A DNA stretch of 27,794 nucleotides from an uncultured bacterium (lineage in GTDB: Bacteria > Bacillota > Clostridia > Lachnospirales > Lachnospiraceae), in assembly GCA_905214675.1 (NCBI GenBank), contig CAJMMS010000025.1:1-27794 (forward strand), in the 5' to 3' direction. Of this stretch, positions 7,503 to 16,728 are shown piece by piece. Position numbers and translations under genes: made by a program. Every line of letters starts with the position of its first letter. The first letter of the stretch is position 1. A model generated the notes under the pieces. It did no database searches. It saw only the letters and a program-made list of their open reading frames with translations, and was not told the DNA's origin.

Positions 7503-10298
7503 ATGGGCAAGATTTATGCGGCAAAAACAAATCATATCACAAACCCTTTAGGGTTTTATCTGAAACCGTTGGTATTTTCATGGAAAGTGAAAGGCGGCAG
7601 AGGACAGGAACAGAAACATGCAAGGATTGTGATCAGCAAGAACAAAACCTTTACAGATATCTGTCACGACACGGGGGAGGCAGAGCTGGACAGTCTCTCT
7701 GCAAGAGTGGAATTTGAACCGCAGCCGTATACAAGATATTACTGGAAAGTTATTGTGACAACAGATGCAGAGGAAGTGATCAAATCAGACACGCAGTTCT
7801 TTGAGACCGCCAAAATGGATGAACCGTGGACGGGCAGGTGGATTACCTGTGACAGCAGTCAGGAACGGCATCCGATTTTCTCAAAGAGAATTCGTCCGGC
7901 AAAAGAAGTGAAAAGCGCAAGACTGTACATTTGCGGCCTGGGATTGTATGAGGCATATTTTCTCGGGGAAAATAAAGAAAATCCGGAGAAAATCGGTGAT
8001 GAGTATCTGACTCCGTACTGCAATAATTATGACCAGTGGATCCAGTATCAGACGTATGACATCACGAAACAGGCAGAACAAGGCGGTGTGCTGTCTGTTC
8101 TTCTCGGAAACGGCTGGTATAAAGGCAGGTTCGGTTTCAATGATCCGGAGCGGGAAGCATATTACGGTGACGAGTGGAAGCTGATTGCGGAGATTCACAT
8201 AGAGTACAAAGACGGAACGAAAGATGTAATCAGTTCTGATGAAACCTGGTCAGTTACAAGAAGCAATTTGTGGTTTTCCAATATCTATGACGGTGAGAGA
8301 AGAGATGATACGCTGCCACCGGTAGAGGAGTCTCCTGCGCGGATCGCAAAGGTTCCGAAAGGCCGGCTTATGGAACGGTTATCTCTTCCGGTTAAGGTAC
8401 AGGAGGAGATGAAGCCGGCAGAACTGATCCATACGCCTGCTGGAGAAGATGTATTTGATCTGGGGCAGGAGATCGCAGGGATCTTCCGACTGCGTGTACA
8501 TGAGCCGGCGGGGACAACTATCAGGATTCAGACGGGAGAGGTGCTTCAGGACGGAGGTTTCTATAACGAGAATTTAAGAACTGCACTTTCGGAGTACATT
8601 TATGTTTCTGATGGTACAGAAAAGGTGATTACGCCTCATTTTACATACTATGGCTATCGATATGTGAAAGTGACCGGGATTAGGGATCTTTCATGTGAGG
8701 ATTTCACGGCGCTTGTTCTTTACAGCGATTATGAGAGCATCGGGGCAATCGAGACAGGGAATGATCTTGTGAACAAATTGATCTCCAATATCGAATGGGG
8801 GATGAAAGGAAACTTCCTGGATGTGCCTACAGACTGCCCGCAAAGAGATGAGAGAATGGGCTGGACAGGGGATACACAGGTATTTTCTGCGACTGCAAGC
8901 TATCTGGCTGATACCTACGCGTTTTACCGGAAATATTTATATGACATGTATCAGGAACAGCTTCTGGCGGACGGAATGGTTCCGGAGATTGTCCCCACAT
9001 TCGGACCGACAAAATGTTCCTGCGCATGGGGAGACGCTGCGTGTATCATTCCGTGGAACGTATATCTGTTCAGCGGGGACAAAACAATCCTGGAAAGCCA
9101 GATTGAGAGCATGAAGGCATGGGTTGATTATATTCGCAGGATTGACGGAGATCATCACGGATGGAGACAGATCTTCCATTATGGAGACTGGCTGGCTCTC
9201 GACCGTACAGGCGCTGCCGCGAACAGTGTGTACGGGGCGACCGATGAAGCATATATCGCGGATATCTACTATGCGGCAAGCGCCCAGACAGTCGCAAAGG
9301 CGGCGGACGTGCTTGGACTGGAAGAAACGAGACAGGAATATCAGGAAATCGCAGACCGTCAGTGGCGGGCAGTGAAAGAAGAATATTTTACTTCCACAGG
9401 AAGATGTGCGGTGAAGACGCAGACAGGGCTTATCCTTGCGCTGAAGTATCATCTGTCTGAAAATGAAGAACTGACAAAGCAGATGATGAAAAAACTCCTC
9501 CGGGACAACAAAAATAAACTGAATACCGGGTTTGTGGGTACGCCGCTTCTGTGCAACGTGCTGACAGACCACGGGATGACGGATGCGGCGTACCGGCTGC
9601 TTTTGAACGAAGAATATCCGGGTTGGCTTTATGAAGTGAAGCTGGGGGCAACGACCGTGTGGGAGCGTTGGAATTCACTGGATGAGAACGGCCATGTCTC
9701 CAGCACGGGAATGAACAGCCTGAATCATTATTCATATGGCGCCGTACTGGAATGGATCTTCTGCCATGCGGCCGGGATTGATGTGACGGAACAGAGTCCG
9801 GGAGGCCGGGTGATGCGGATCAGCCCGAAAGTGAATCGCGGACTGGGATATGTAAAAGCGGTTTATGATTCAGCATGCGGATGCTATCAGTGCGGTTGGG
9901 AGATATTAGGGGATAATAAAATCACTGTCACTGTTACAGTTCCGTTTGGCGGAAGGGCAGAAGTGGTTCTTCCACTTGCGCCGGAATCTGTATATGAAGA
10001 TAAAGAAAACCCACTGTTTGAAGATGTAGAAAACGGAATTTGCCGTGTGAAAGCCGGAGAATATGAAGTCGCTTATGAGGCGTCACAGCCTTTAAAGAGG
10101 AAATACAGCATAGATTCGACAATGGAAGAACTGCTGAACCATCCGGATATTCGCGCGTTTCTTTCTCAAATGATGGAAGTGGATATGATTCCGGATATTG
10201 CATATGGACTTTCGCTTAGAGATGTCGCGAAAACATTCGCAGGAGAAATCAAACCAGAGGAAGCACAGATGCTGGATATTGCACTGGCAAACTTCTAA
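7503..10298 (+). CDS. Glycoside hydrolase family 78, alpha-L-rhamnosidase, module 1
   Basis: This 931-residue enzyme would remove terminal alpha-L-rhamnose by inversion. Domains in order: N-terminal beta domains (1 to about 300), a concanavalin-like domain from about 310 (D-L-G-Q-E-I-A-G-I-F), the (alpha/alpha)6 catalytic barrel (about 417-760) and a C-terminal beta domain (about 763-862). The barrel has D-C-P-Q-R-D-E-R-M-G-W-T-G-D with general acid candidate E450, and T-T-V-W-E-R-W with base candidate E721. A helical tail from about 868 has S-T-M-E-E-L-L-N-H-P. No signal peptide is seen, so it is cytoplasmic. GAGG at 7492-7495 supports ATG 7503, and the paralog at 19198 begins with the same I-Y-A-A-K-T-N-H. 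It lies 62 bases after GH3, in the same operon. Confidence 0.93.
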   Translation: MGKIYAAKTNHITNPLGFYLKPLVFSWKVKGGRGQEQKHARIVISKNKTFTDICHDTGEAELDSLSARVEFEPQPYTRYYWKVIVTTDAEEVIKSDTQFFETAKMDEPWTGRWITCDSSQERHPIFSKRIRPAKEVKSARLYICGLGLYEAYFLGENKENPEKIGDEYLTPYCNNYDQWIQYQTYDITKQAEQGGVLSVLLGNGWYKGRFGFNDPEREAYYGDEWKLIAEIHIEYKDGTKDVISSDETWSVTRSNLWFSNIYDGERRDDTLPPVEESPARIAKVPKGRLMERLSLPVKVQEEMKPAELIHTPAGEDVFDLGQEIAGIFRLRVHEPAGTTIRIQTGEVLQDGGFYNENLRTALSEYIYVSDGTEKVITPHFTYYGYRYVKVTGIRDLSCEDFTALVLYSDYESIGAIETGNDLVNKLISNIEWGMKGNFLDVPTDCPQRDERMGWTGDTQVFSATASYLADTYAFYRKYLYDMYQEQLLADGMVPEIVPTFGPTKCSCAWGDAACIIPWNVYLFSGDKTILESQIESMKAWVDYIRRIDGDHHGWRQIFHYGDWLALDRTGAAANSVYGATDEAYIADIYYAASAQTVAKAADVLGLEETRQEYQEIADRQWRAVKEEYFTSTGRCAVKTQTGLILALKYHLSENEELTKQMMKKLLRDNKNKLNTGFVGTPLLCNVLTDHGMTDAAYRLLLNEEYPGWLYEVKLGATTVWERWNSLDENGHVSSTGMNSLNHYSYGAVLEWIFCHAAGIDVTEQSPGGRVMRISPKVNRGLGYVKAVYDSACGCYQCGWEILGDNKITVTVTVPFGGRAEVVLPLAPESVYEDKENPLFEDVENGICRVKAGEYEVAYEASQPLKRKYSIDSTMEELLNHPDIRAFLSQMMEVDMIPDIAYGLSLRDVAKTFAGEIKPEEAQMLDIALANF

Positions 10299-10312
10299 TA
10301 AGGAGCAGAGAG

Positions 10313-11654
10313 ATGAAGAAAGAAAATCAGAAAGTAAAATTATCTGAAAAAATAGGGATGTTGATGGTATGTGCAGGAAACATACCGCTTATGACACCTT
10401 TTATCCGTATATTTTATGATCTATTACACAACTGTGGTGGGACTGGATCCCAAGGCGCTTGCGACCTTGTTTTTAATCTCTAAGGTAATGGATGGAATCA
10501 GCGATCCTGTCATGGGCTTTATTCTGGATAGATTTCCCGTAACAAAAATGGGAAAATTTCGCCCTATGCTGATTCTGGGAACCATTATCTGTGTCATAAA
10601 CTATATTCTGCTGTGGTTTGGCGCTGTCTGGAGTCCTGTAGGAAAATATGTGATCGTTTATGTTACCTATTTGCTGTTGGGATGGACCTTTGATATCATG
10701 GACATCTCCAAAAACAGTCTTCTTCCGGTTATGACTACAGATGATAAAGAAAGAAACAGCCTGTCTCTTTTCAACGCATTAGGATCGATGATTGGAGGAG
10801 CGGTGATTGGAGTATTAGGACCTGTTATAGTAGCAGATGGAAAACTGGAAAGTTATTATGTATTAATCTTCGGATCTATGGCTCTGACGCTCGTTCTTTC
10901 CATCTCAGGTGCACTCAGTGTTAAAGAACGTGTGGAGTTCAGGGAAAATAATGAGGAAAAGTACAGTTTAAAAGAGATGCTTCAATTTCTGAGATACAAG
11001 CCTATATGGGCAGCGTTTGCAGCTACTTTAATAGTAGGGACAGGAAGTTCAATAGCTGGCGGAGCAGGAGCATATTTTTATACATATGTTTTAGGGGATA
11101 TGAAACTGATGTCGGGAGTTTCTGTTATTGGCTTAATTGCATCACTGGTTGGAATTGTGATGGGACCATATCTTGCCAATCGGTTTGGGAAAAAGAAAGT
11201 TTACCTGACCGCGGTCATAATATCGACAGCGCTTAACCTGCTTCGACTGCTGGATGTGACGTCTATGATTTTAATATATATCAGCGCTCTTATCGGAGGC
11301 GTGGCAGGAGGATGGATGGTTCCGGTCAATACCAGCATACAGGCGGACAATACCACTTATGTACAGTATAAAACGGGTAAACGGGCGGAAGCAGCCATCG
11401 CTTCACTCACATCCTTTGTCAGTAAGGTCGCGCAGGGGCTGGGAGGAGCAATTCCAGGGTATGTGATCGCAGCATATGGATTTGTTACCGGCGCATCTGT
11501 CCAACCTGAGAGTATCAATACAGGCATTATCCTGTGCGCATTGATCCTGCCGCTGATATTTGGAATATTAGGGTTGCTTATCTTTGGCACACAGTATACG
11601 CTGGATCAGAAAGCAGTAATAGAGATGGACGCTAAAATCAACAGGAATAACTAA
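10313..11654 (+). pseudogene. GPH-family sugar:cation symporter, interrupted by a frameshift
   Basis: GPH (glycoside-pentoside-hexuronide) symporters have 12 membrane helices and import mono- and disaccharides or glycosides. Translation from ATG 10313 (AAGGAG at 10300-10305) gives an N-terminus like the intact paralog at 22023 (M-V-C-A-G-N-I-P-L-M), then leaves the frame and stops at 10481-10483 after 56 codons. The rest, M-I-Y-Y-T-T-V-V-G-L-D-P to the C-terminus, is open from 10416 to 11654 in the next frame. Compared with the paralog there is one extra base between 10394 and 10415, perhaps in the T run at 10412-10415. The I-S-D-P-V-M-G-F-I-L-D-R signature and all later helices are intact. 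Either a real recent mutation or a sequencing error explains this; nothing suggests programmed frameshifting. Confidence 0.85.
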
Positions 11655-11672
11655 TCCGGCAGGGAGGTTGCT

Positions 11673-14303
11673 ATGGAGCTTACAAGACTTAAGGTAAACA
11701 GTCAATACAGACCATGCGTGGACGAAGTACCTTATTTTTCATGGGTGATCATCAGTGACAAAAAGAATGTGATGCAGACATCCTATCATATTACAGTGAC
11801 AAGTCTGGGAGAAGTAGTGTGGGATTCCGGGGTGATAGAAAGTGATAAAAGCACTTTTGTAGAGTACAACGGGAAACCATTGAAAAGTCTCAGTGACTAT
11901 AGCTGGACAGTGAAAGTGACGGTTAATAACGGAGAAAAGGCGGCGGCATCCTCATCCTTTGAGACGGGATTTATGAAGAAAGAATGGACGGCCGAGTGGG
12001 TGAAATCTCCGTTCCCGATGAAAAAGGTAAAACCTGGAACCGGCGGGCAGAATCCGGCAGAATATTTCCGCAAAGAATTTGACGCACGAGACGGTATAAA
12101 ACGGGCACGCGTCTATGCCACATGCCACGGAGCATATCAGCTCAGCGTGAACGGAATACGTCCGGACGACAGAGAGTTTGCTCCGGAATTTACCGTCTAT
12201 TCTAAATATCTGTGTTACCAGACTTATGATGTGACTCCATTCTTGAGAGAGGGAAGAAATGTCATAGGAATGTTAGTGGGGGACGGCTGGTATGACAGTG
12301 CGAACTTTAAACCGAGAAGCAGGAAGTTTAAAGCTGAACATTCTGTGTTATTTCAGATAAAGATTGATTATGAAGACGGAACGAGTGAAATTGTTCTGTC
12401 CGATGATGCTGTGAAGGTTTCGGAAAGTCCGGTCCGGTCTTCCGATTTGTTTGCAGGCGAACTCTATGACGCACGGATGGAACAGGAAAACTGGAACTGC
12501 TGCGGATTCGATGACAGCAGCTGGAAAGCAGGTATCCCATGCGGAAAATCTTACGCGAACCTGGTAGCTCAGTACGGGGAACCGGTGCGCCCGGTAAAGG
12601 AAGTACCGGCAGTCGGAATGACAGTCAGCCCGAAAGACGAGACGATCATTGACTTCGGGCAGAATCTGGCGGGGGTTCTGCGCGTAAAAGCGAAACTGCC
12701 TGCCGGAACAAAAATGGTATTAGATCATTTTGAAACTCTGGATCAATATGGAAACTATTTCAATAATATTTTCATGTCAGAGAAAACAGGACACAAACAA
12801 AGCGATATTTATATTTCAAACGGGAAATTTACAGAATATATACCGCATTTTACATATCACGGTTTCCGCTATGTGAGAGTGACATGCGATCAGCCGGTGA
12901 GTCCGGAGGATTTCACAGCGATTGTCCTGTCTTCTGACAATGAGGATCTGGGAACTTTTGAGACGTCCAACGAAGATATAAACCGGCTTTACGAAAATAC
13001 AAGATGGTCTCAGCGGTCGAATCTGTTCTCAATCCCCACGGACTGTCCGCAGAGAGAAAAAGGCGGATGGACCGGAGATATCCAGATTTATGCAAGAACA
13101 GCCATGCTCAACGAAAATGTAACCCCTTTTCTGACAAGATGGCTGCGTAATATGACCTGCAGCCAGCAGAAAAACGGAGCGATTCCCAATGTGATCCCCC
13201 TTACCGGAATCTATGAATTACTGGAGAAACTGAATCGGATCGTATACCGCAATTTTGAACCGGTGGGAGAAGCGGGATGGGGAGATGCCGCTTGTATCGT
13301 ACCGTGGAGCATGTATCAGCTTACAGGAAATATCAGGATACTGAGAGAGCAGTATGACACAATGAAAAAGTGGTGCGACTATATCATCAACACTGCAAAG
13401 AAGCGTAGAGGCAAGATGAAACATCCAAAAGAAATTGACCAGTATCTGTGGAATACAGGACATCAGTACGGGGAGTGGCTCATACCGAGCCAGACAGTAG
13501 ACGGAGCAGACCAAAGCGCTGCAAAACCTATCAATACTTCTGTATACTGCGCGCCAATCTTTGGATGGAATTCCTGTCGGATCATGGCAGATACAGCAGC
13601 ACTCCTCGGGCATACATCAGACGAATTATACTATGATGACATTGCGTCCAGAATGAAATCTGCCATTCAAAAAGGACTGATCGATGATGATGGGAAGATG
13701 CCTCTTGATTTTATGGGCAGTTATGTGCTGGCAATCGCATCTGATCTTGCTCCTGAAAGGAAGAAAAAAAGTATCGCTGGACATTTGATCCGCAAGATAG
13801 AAGAAAACGGGGATTGTCTGGATACAGGATTCCTGACGACACCGTATCTGCTGGATGCACTCTGTAAGATCGGCAGGATGGACAAGGCATATAAAATCCT
13901 GCTCCAGACAAAGTGCCCGTCATGGCTTTATGAGGTGAAGCAGGGAGCGACAACAATCTGGGAAAATTACATTTCTTACAAGGAGGACGGGTCTCCGGTT
14001 ATGACAAGCCTGAACCATTATGCCTTTGGATGCGTGGACGACTGGATGTTCCGGAAGATAAGCGGCATTGATATGGCTGCTTCCGGATTTAAGAAGATTG
14101 TGATTGCGCCGGAGACGAATAATGCGTTTACAAGTGCAAAACGTACCTATATGAGTGAGTACGGTAAAGTAGGGGCAGAGTGGAGTATGGAAGAGGGGAA
14201 ATTTAAATTGAAAGTGGAGATTCCCTGTAACACAACTGCCACTGTAAAACTGCCGGATGGCAGATTGTATGAGGTGGGGAGCGGAATATATCAGTTTGAA
14301 TAA
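11673..14303 (+). CDS. Glycoside hydrolase family 78, second type of alpha-L-rhamnosidase
   Basis: The 876-residue enzyme belongs to the same family as the 7503 gene but to a different subgroup. It has an N-terminal beta domain with F-S-W-V-I (about 1-108), a Bac_rhamnosid_N-like domain with A-Y-Q-L-S-V-N-G (about 110-290), a concanavalin-like domain with I-D-F-G-Q-N-L-A-G-V (about 325-415) and the (alpha/alpha)6 barrel. The barrel has D-C-P-Q-R-E-K-G-G-W-T-G-D (E462, likely general acid) and T-T-I-W-E-N (E764, likely base). It ends soon after the C-terminal beta domain and lacks the helical tail of the other GH78 enzymes. There is no signal peptide. AGGGAGG at 11661-11667 precedes ATG. It is the last gene before the terminator at 14340. 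A heavily deleted paralog lies at 23395-23998. Confidence 0.92.
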   Translation: MELTRLKVNSQYRPCVDEVPYFSWVIISDKKNVMQTSYHITVTSLGEVVWDSGVIESDKSTFVEYNGKPLKSLSDYSWTVKVTVNNGEKAAASSSFETGFMKKEWTAEWVKSPFPMKKVKPGTGGQNPAEYFRKEFDARDGIKRARVYATCHGAYQLSVNGIRPDDREFAPEFTVYSKYLCYQTYDVTPFLREGRNVIGMLVGDGWYDSANFKPRSRKFKAEHSVLFQIKIDYEDGTSEIVLSDDAVKVSESPVRSSDLFAGELYDARMEQENWNCCGFDDSSWKAGIPCGKSYANLVAQYGEPVRPVKEVPAVGMTVSPKDETIIDFGQNLAGVLRVKAKLPAGTKMVLDHFETLDQYGNYFNNIFMSEKTGHKQSDIYISNGKFTEYIPHFTYHGFRYVRVTCDQPVSPEDFTAIVLSSDNEDLGTFETSNEDINRLYENTRWSQRSNLFSIPTDCPQREKGGWTGDIQIYARTAMLNENVTPFLTRWLRNMTCSQQKNGAIPNVIPLTGIYELLEKLNRIVYRNFEPVGEAGWGDAACIVPWSMYQLTGNIRILREQYDTMKKWCDYIINTAKKRRGKMKHPKEIDQYLWNTGHQYGEWLIPSQTVDGADQSAAKPINTSVYCAPIFGWNSCRIMADTAALLGHTSDELYYDDIASRMKSAIQKGLIDDDGKMPLDFMGSYVLAIASDLAPERKKKSIAGHLIRKIEENGDCLDTGFLTTPYLLDALCKIGRMDKAYKILLQTKCPSWLYEVKQGATTIWENYISYKEDGSPVMTSLNHYAFGCVDDWMFRKISGIDMAASGFKKIVIAPETNNAFTSAKRTYMSEYGKVGAEWSMEEGKFKLKVEIPCNTTATVKLPDGRLYEVGSGIYQFE

Positions 14304-14339
14304 AAGTATCAAAGGAAATAAAATGACAGTATTTGTGAG

Positions 14340-14372
14340 AACTGACCGGCAAAAGCAGACGGTCAGTTTTTC
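14340..14372 (+). terminator. Rho-independent terminator ending module 1
   Basis: AACTGACCG (14340-14348) and CGGTCAGTT (14360-14368) form a perfect 9-bp stem, followed by TTTTTCTT. It lies 36 bases after the second GH78 gene and should end the 4061-14303 operon. Confidence 0.88.
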
Positions 14373-14412
14373 TTAATACGAAAGTTGAAAATAATACGAG
14401 GAGTTTAGGATT

Positions 14413-15225
14413 ATGAAAAAGAAAATATTGAAGATTACCTTAAGTGTCGTTTTAATTTTGATTCTGGCTGTGGGTCTAGGTCTGGCATATTTAGTAGGGG
14501 CGGCAGGCGGTGGTGGACCGTTTGATTTTGTTTGGAAGAACAAACTGAAAAAAATGCCAGGAAACGCAGAAAAATACAGTCTGGAAAATATAGAACCGTT
14601 AGAAAACAGCCCTCTTGGAGGGAAGCGCATCTGCTACCTTGGATCATCTGTAACATTAGGTCTGTACTCAATGGATGTTTCTTTTGCAGATTATATCTCT
14701 TACAGAAATGGCTGTGAGTATGTAAAAGAAGCCGTCAGCGGCACTACTTTAGTAGATAACGGAAAGACGTCTTATATCCAGAGGATGAAAAATAATATCG
14801 GTACAGATGAGAAATTCGATGCATTTGTCTGCCAGCTTTCCACGAATGACGCGTCGAAGGAAATGCCGATAGGAGAACTCAGCCGTTCAGAAAATTTGGA
14901 AGATTTTGATACACAGACGATAACAGGAGCAATGGAATATATCACTGTATATGCAAAGCAGACATGGAATTGTCCCGTGATCTTTTATACTGGAACAAAA
15001 TATGACAGTAAACAGTATCAGCAGATGGTAGATGTATTATTTGAGCTTCAGGATAAATATGGAATAGGCGTGATCGACCTTTGGAATGACGAGGAGATGA
15101 ATGACGTTTCTGAAAAAGAATATGAAGTTTATATGGCAGATCCGGTTCATCCGACGCAGGCAGGATATCTGGAATGGTGGACGCCTAAGATGGAAGAATA
15201 CTTATATCAATTTTTAGAAAGATGA
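14413..15225 (+). CDS. Membrane-anchored SGNH/GDSL-type hydrolase, probable esterase
   Basis: The 270-residue protein has a single N-terminal membrane segment (about 7-30, after M-K-K-K) and a Gly-rich linker. A compact SGNH domain follows: block I G-S-S-V-T (nucleophile S79), block II with S-G-T-T-L, block III S-T-N-D (N145, with Ser where most members have Gly), and block V D-P-V-H (D243 and H246). The positive N-terminus predicts an extracellular or wall-facing catalytic domain. Families of this fold remove acetyl or other acyl groups from sugars. GAGGAG at 14398-14403 supports the start. It sits alone between the module 1 terminator and operator site B, with no clear promoter of its own, so read-through may express it. 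The substrate is unknown. Confidence 0.8.
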   Translation: MKKKILKITLSVVLILILAVGLGLAYLVGAAGGGGPFDFVWKNKLKKMPGNAEKYSLENIEPLENSPLGGKRICYLGSSVTLGLYSMDVSFADYISYRNGCEYVKEAVSGTTLVDNGKTSYIQRMKNNIGTDEKFDAFVCQLSTNDASKEMPIGELSRSENLEDFDTQTITGAMEYITVYAKQTWNCPVIFYTGTKYDSKQYQQMVDVLFELQDKYGIGVIDLWNDEEMNDVSEKEYEVYMADPVHPTQAGYLEWWTPKMEEYLYQFLER

Positions 15226-15231
15226 TTATTA

Positions 15232-15297
15232 TATTAAGTTTCGTCGGTAAACCGCTTATATATCGTTGGTGATTTGCCCTTTGGGATTATTTATAAT
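15232..15297 (+). promoter_or_regulatory. Direct-repeat operator and promoter, site B
   Basis: The 40 bp at 15232-15271 match site A at 34 positions. Half-sites start at 15238 (GTTTCGTCGG) and 15260 (ATATCGTTGG), 22 bp apart. A perfect -10 TATAAT begins at 15292, 32 bp after the second half-site, giving a start near 15304. No -35 consensus lies at the right place, which suits an activator-dependent promoter. It drives the symporter and GH3 of module 2. Confidence 0.72.
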
Positions 15298-15328
15298 TGA
15301 ATCAAACAATGAAAGGACGGATAACGAA

Positions 15329-16705
15329 ATGGAAAATGCAGTTACAAAAAGAGAAAAAATCAGTTATGGTTTGTATTTTATGGGACAGAATGTATTCTAT
15401 GGACTGATAGGATATATGACTACATATTTTACAGATATCGGCATAACGGCAGCATTGGTTGCAATCGTGGCGCTGATCACGAAAGTGTGGGATGCCATCA
15501 ACGATCCGATCTTCGGTATGATCATGGATAAGGTAAATTTTAAGAAAGGGAAATTCCTGCCGTGGCTTCAAATATCTGTCATAGCGATTCCGGTGGCGAC
15601 CATTCTTCTTTTTACAATACCTACCGGGATTCCCATGATGGCTAAAATCATATGGGCAACACTTGCTTATATGTTATGGGATACAGCCTATACCCTTTGT
15701 GATGTGCCGATTTTTGGTATTGTCACCACGATGACAACGGACCAGAAGGAACGTATTTCACTAAACAGTATAGGAAGGATGTTTGTTATTTTTTCAGGTA
15801 TTGTTACAGGAATTGTCCTGCCGTTGGTACGGCAGCGGTTAGGCGGCTGGGCGACAACAGTAATTGTGTTATCTCTTTTGTCAGTTGTTATGATGATTCC
15901 AATCTGTCTGTTCGCAAAGGAGAGAGTAATTGAAAAAGAAAGAGCACTGGACGAAGGGGCAGAAGATAGTTATACGTTGCGCGATATGGCAGAATGTCTG
16001 CGAAAGAACAAATATTTATTGATTTTCTTTGCGGCTCCGCTCATCAGCAGCCTGCTTAATGTTGGTGCAAATTGGGGCTTATATGTTGCCCGGTACTGCC
16101 TTGGCGGTGAAGAAGCTGCCTCATATGTTTCGATGACGGTGATTATTCCGACCTTAATCGGTGCGGTTATGGCAGTAGAATTATGCAAGAAATATGACAA
16201 ATTTAAAGTCTTCTATATTTCATATGTTTTCGCTTTACTTCTGGGAATTGTAAGATTCATGGCCGGGTATGAGAATATGACGGTGTATGTGACTTTAAAT
16301 GCCTTAGGAGGAATTCCGCTGGGAATAGCAGTTATACTGCAGTATCAGTTTACGCCGGACTGCTACGAGTATGGACAGTACAAGACAGGATTAAAAATGC
16401 GTGGTGTAACGTTTGCAGCGCAGACATTTTTTACAAAATTAAATGGAGCGATCGCAACAGCAGTCAGTGTGTTTGCGTTAACTTTAATCGGCTTCCGGGA
16501 AGGAGAAGGCGTTGTTCAGGCGGCAGGATTTGCCGATAAATTATGGACATTCAGCTGTCTTGGCAGCATTATCGGGGGTATTTGCACTCTGCTTATGCTT
16601 CGCCTTTACAAGCTTAATGACCATGATGTCCAGCTGATGGCAAAATGCAACAATGGTGAGATTAGCCGTGAAGAGGCAGAGTCACAGATGATCAATCAGT
16701 ATTAA
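15329..16705 (+). CDS. GPH-family sugar:cation symporter, divergent from the other two
   Basis: This 458-residue polytopic membrane protein has about 12 helices and the GPH signature D-A-I-N-D-P-I-F-G-M-I-M-D-K near residue 53. The loop T-T-D-Q-K-E-R-I-S-L-N lies between helices 4 and 5, and Q-Y-K-T-G-L-K-M-R-G comes before the last helices. A longer frame starts at 15266, but the predicted transcript begins near 15304, and AAAGGA at 15312-15317 points to ATG 15329. It is clearly less similar to the symporters at 10313 and 22023 than those are to each other, so it may carry a different glycoside. GH3 follows 23 bases later. Substrate and coupling ion cannot be read from sequence. Confidence 0.9.
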   Translation: MENAVTKREKISYGLYFMGQNVFYGLIGYMTTYFTDIGITAALVAIVALITKVWDAINDPIFGMIMDKVNFKKGKFLPWLQISVIAIPVATILLFTIPTGIPMMAKIIWATLAYMLWDTAYTLCDVPIFGIVTTMTTDQKERISLNSIGRMFVIFSGIVTGIVLPLVRQRLGGWATTVIVLSLLSVVMMIPICLFAKERVIEKERALDEGAEDSYTLRDMAECLRKNKYLLIFFAAPLISSLLNVGANWGLYVARYCLGGEEAASYVSMTVIIPTLIGAVMAVELCKKYDKFKVFYISYVFALLLGIVRFMAGYENMTVYVTLNALGGIPLGIAVILQYQFTPDCYEYGQYKTGLKMRGVTFAAQTFFTKLNGAIATAVSVFALTLIGFREGEGVVQAAGFADKLWTFSCLGSIIGGICTLLMLRLYKLNDHDVQLMAKCNNGEISREEAESQMINQY

Positions 16706-16728
16706 GAAAAGAATGGAGGACTTTTGCG

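Noticed and set aside
7469..7552. 27-codon frame between GH3 and GH78 that overlaps the GH78 start
   Set aside because: The nearest GGAGG is more than 20 bases before its ATG, and the module 2 copy has no equivalent. Probably chance.
8937..9572. 211-codon minus-strand open frame inside GH78, with one of the same length at 20527-21162 in the paralog
   Set aside because: The two frames match only because the sense genes are homologous. Neither has a ribosome binding site or recognisable protein features.
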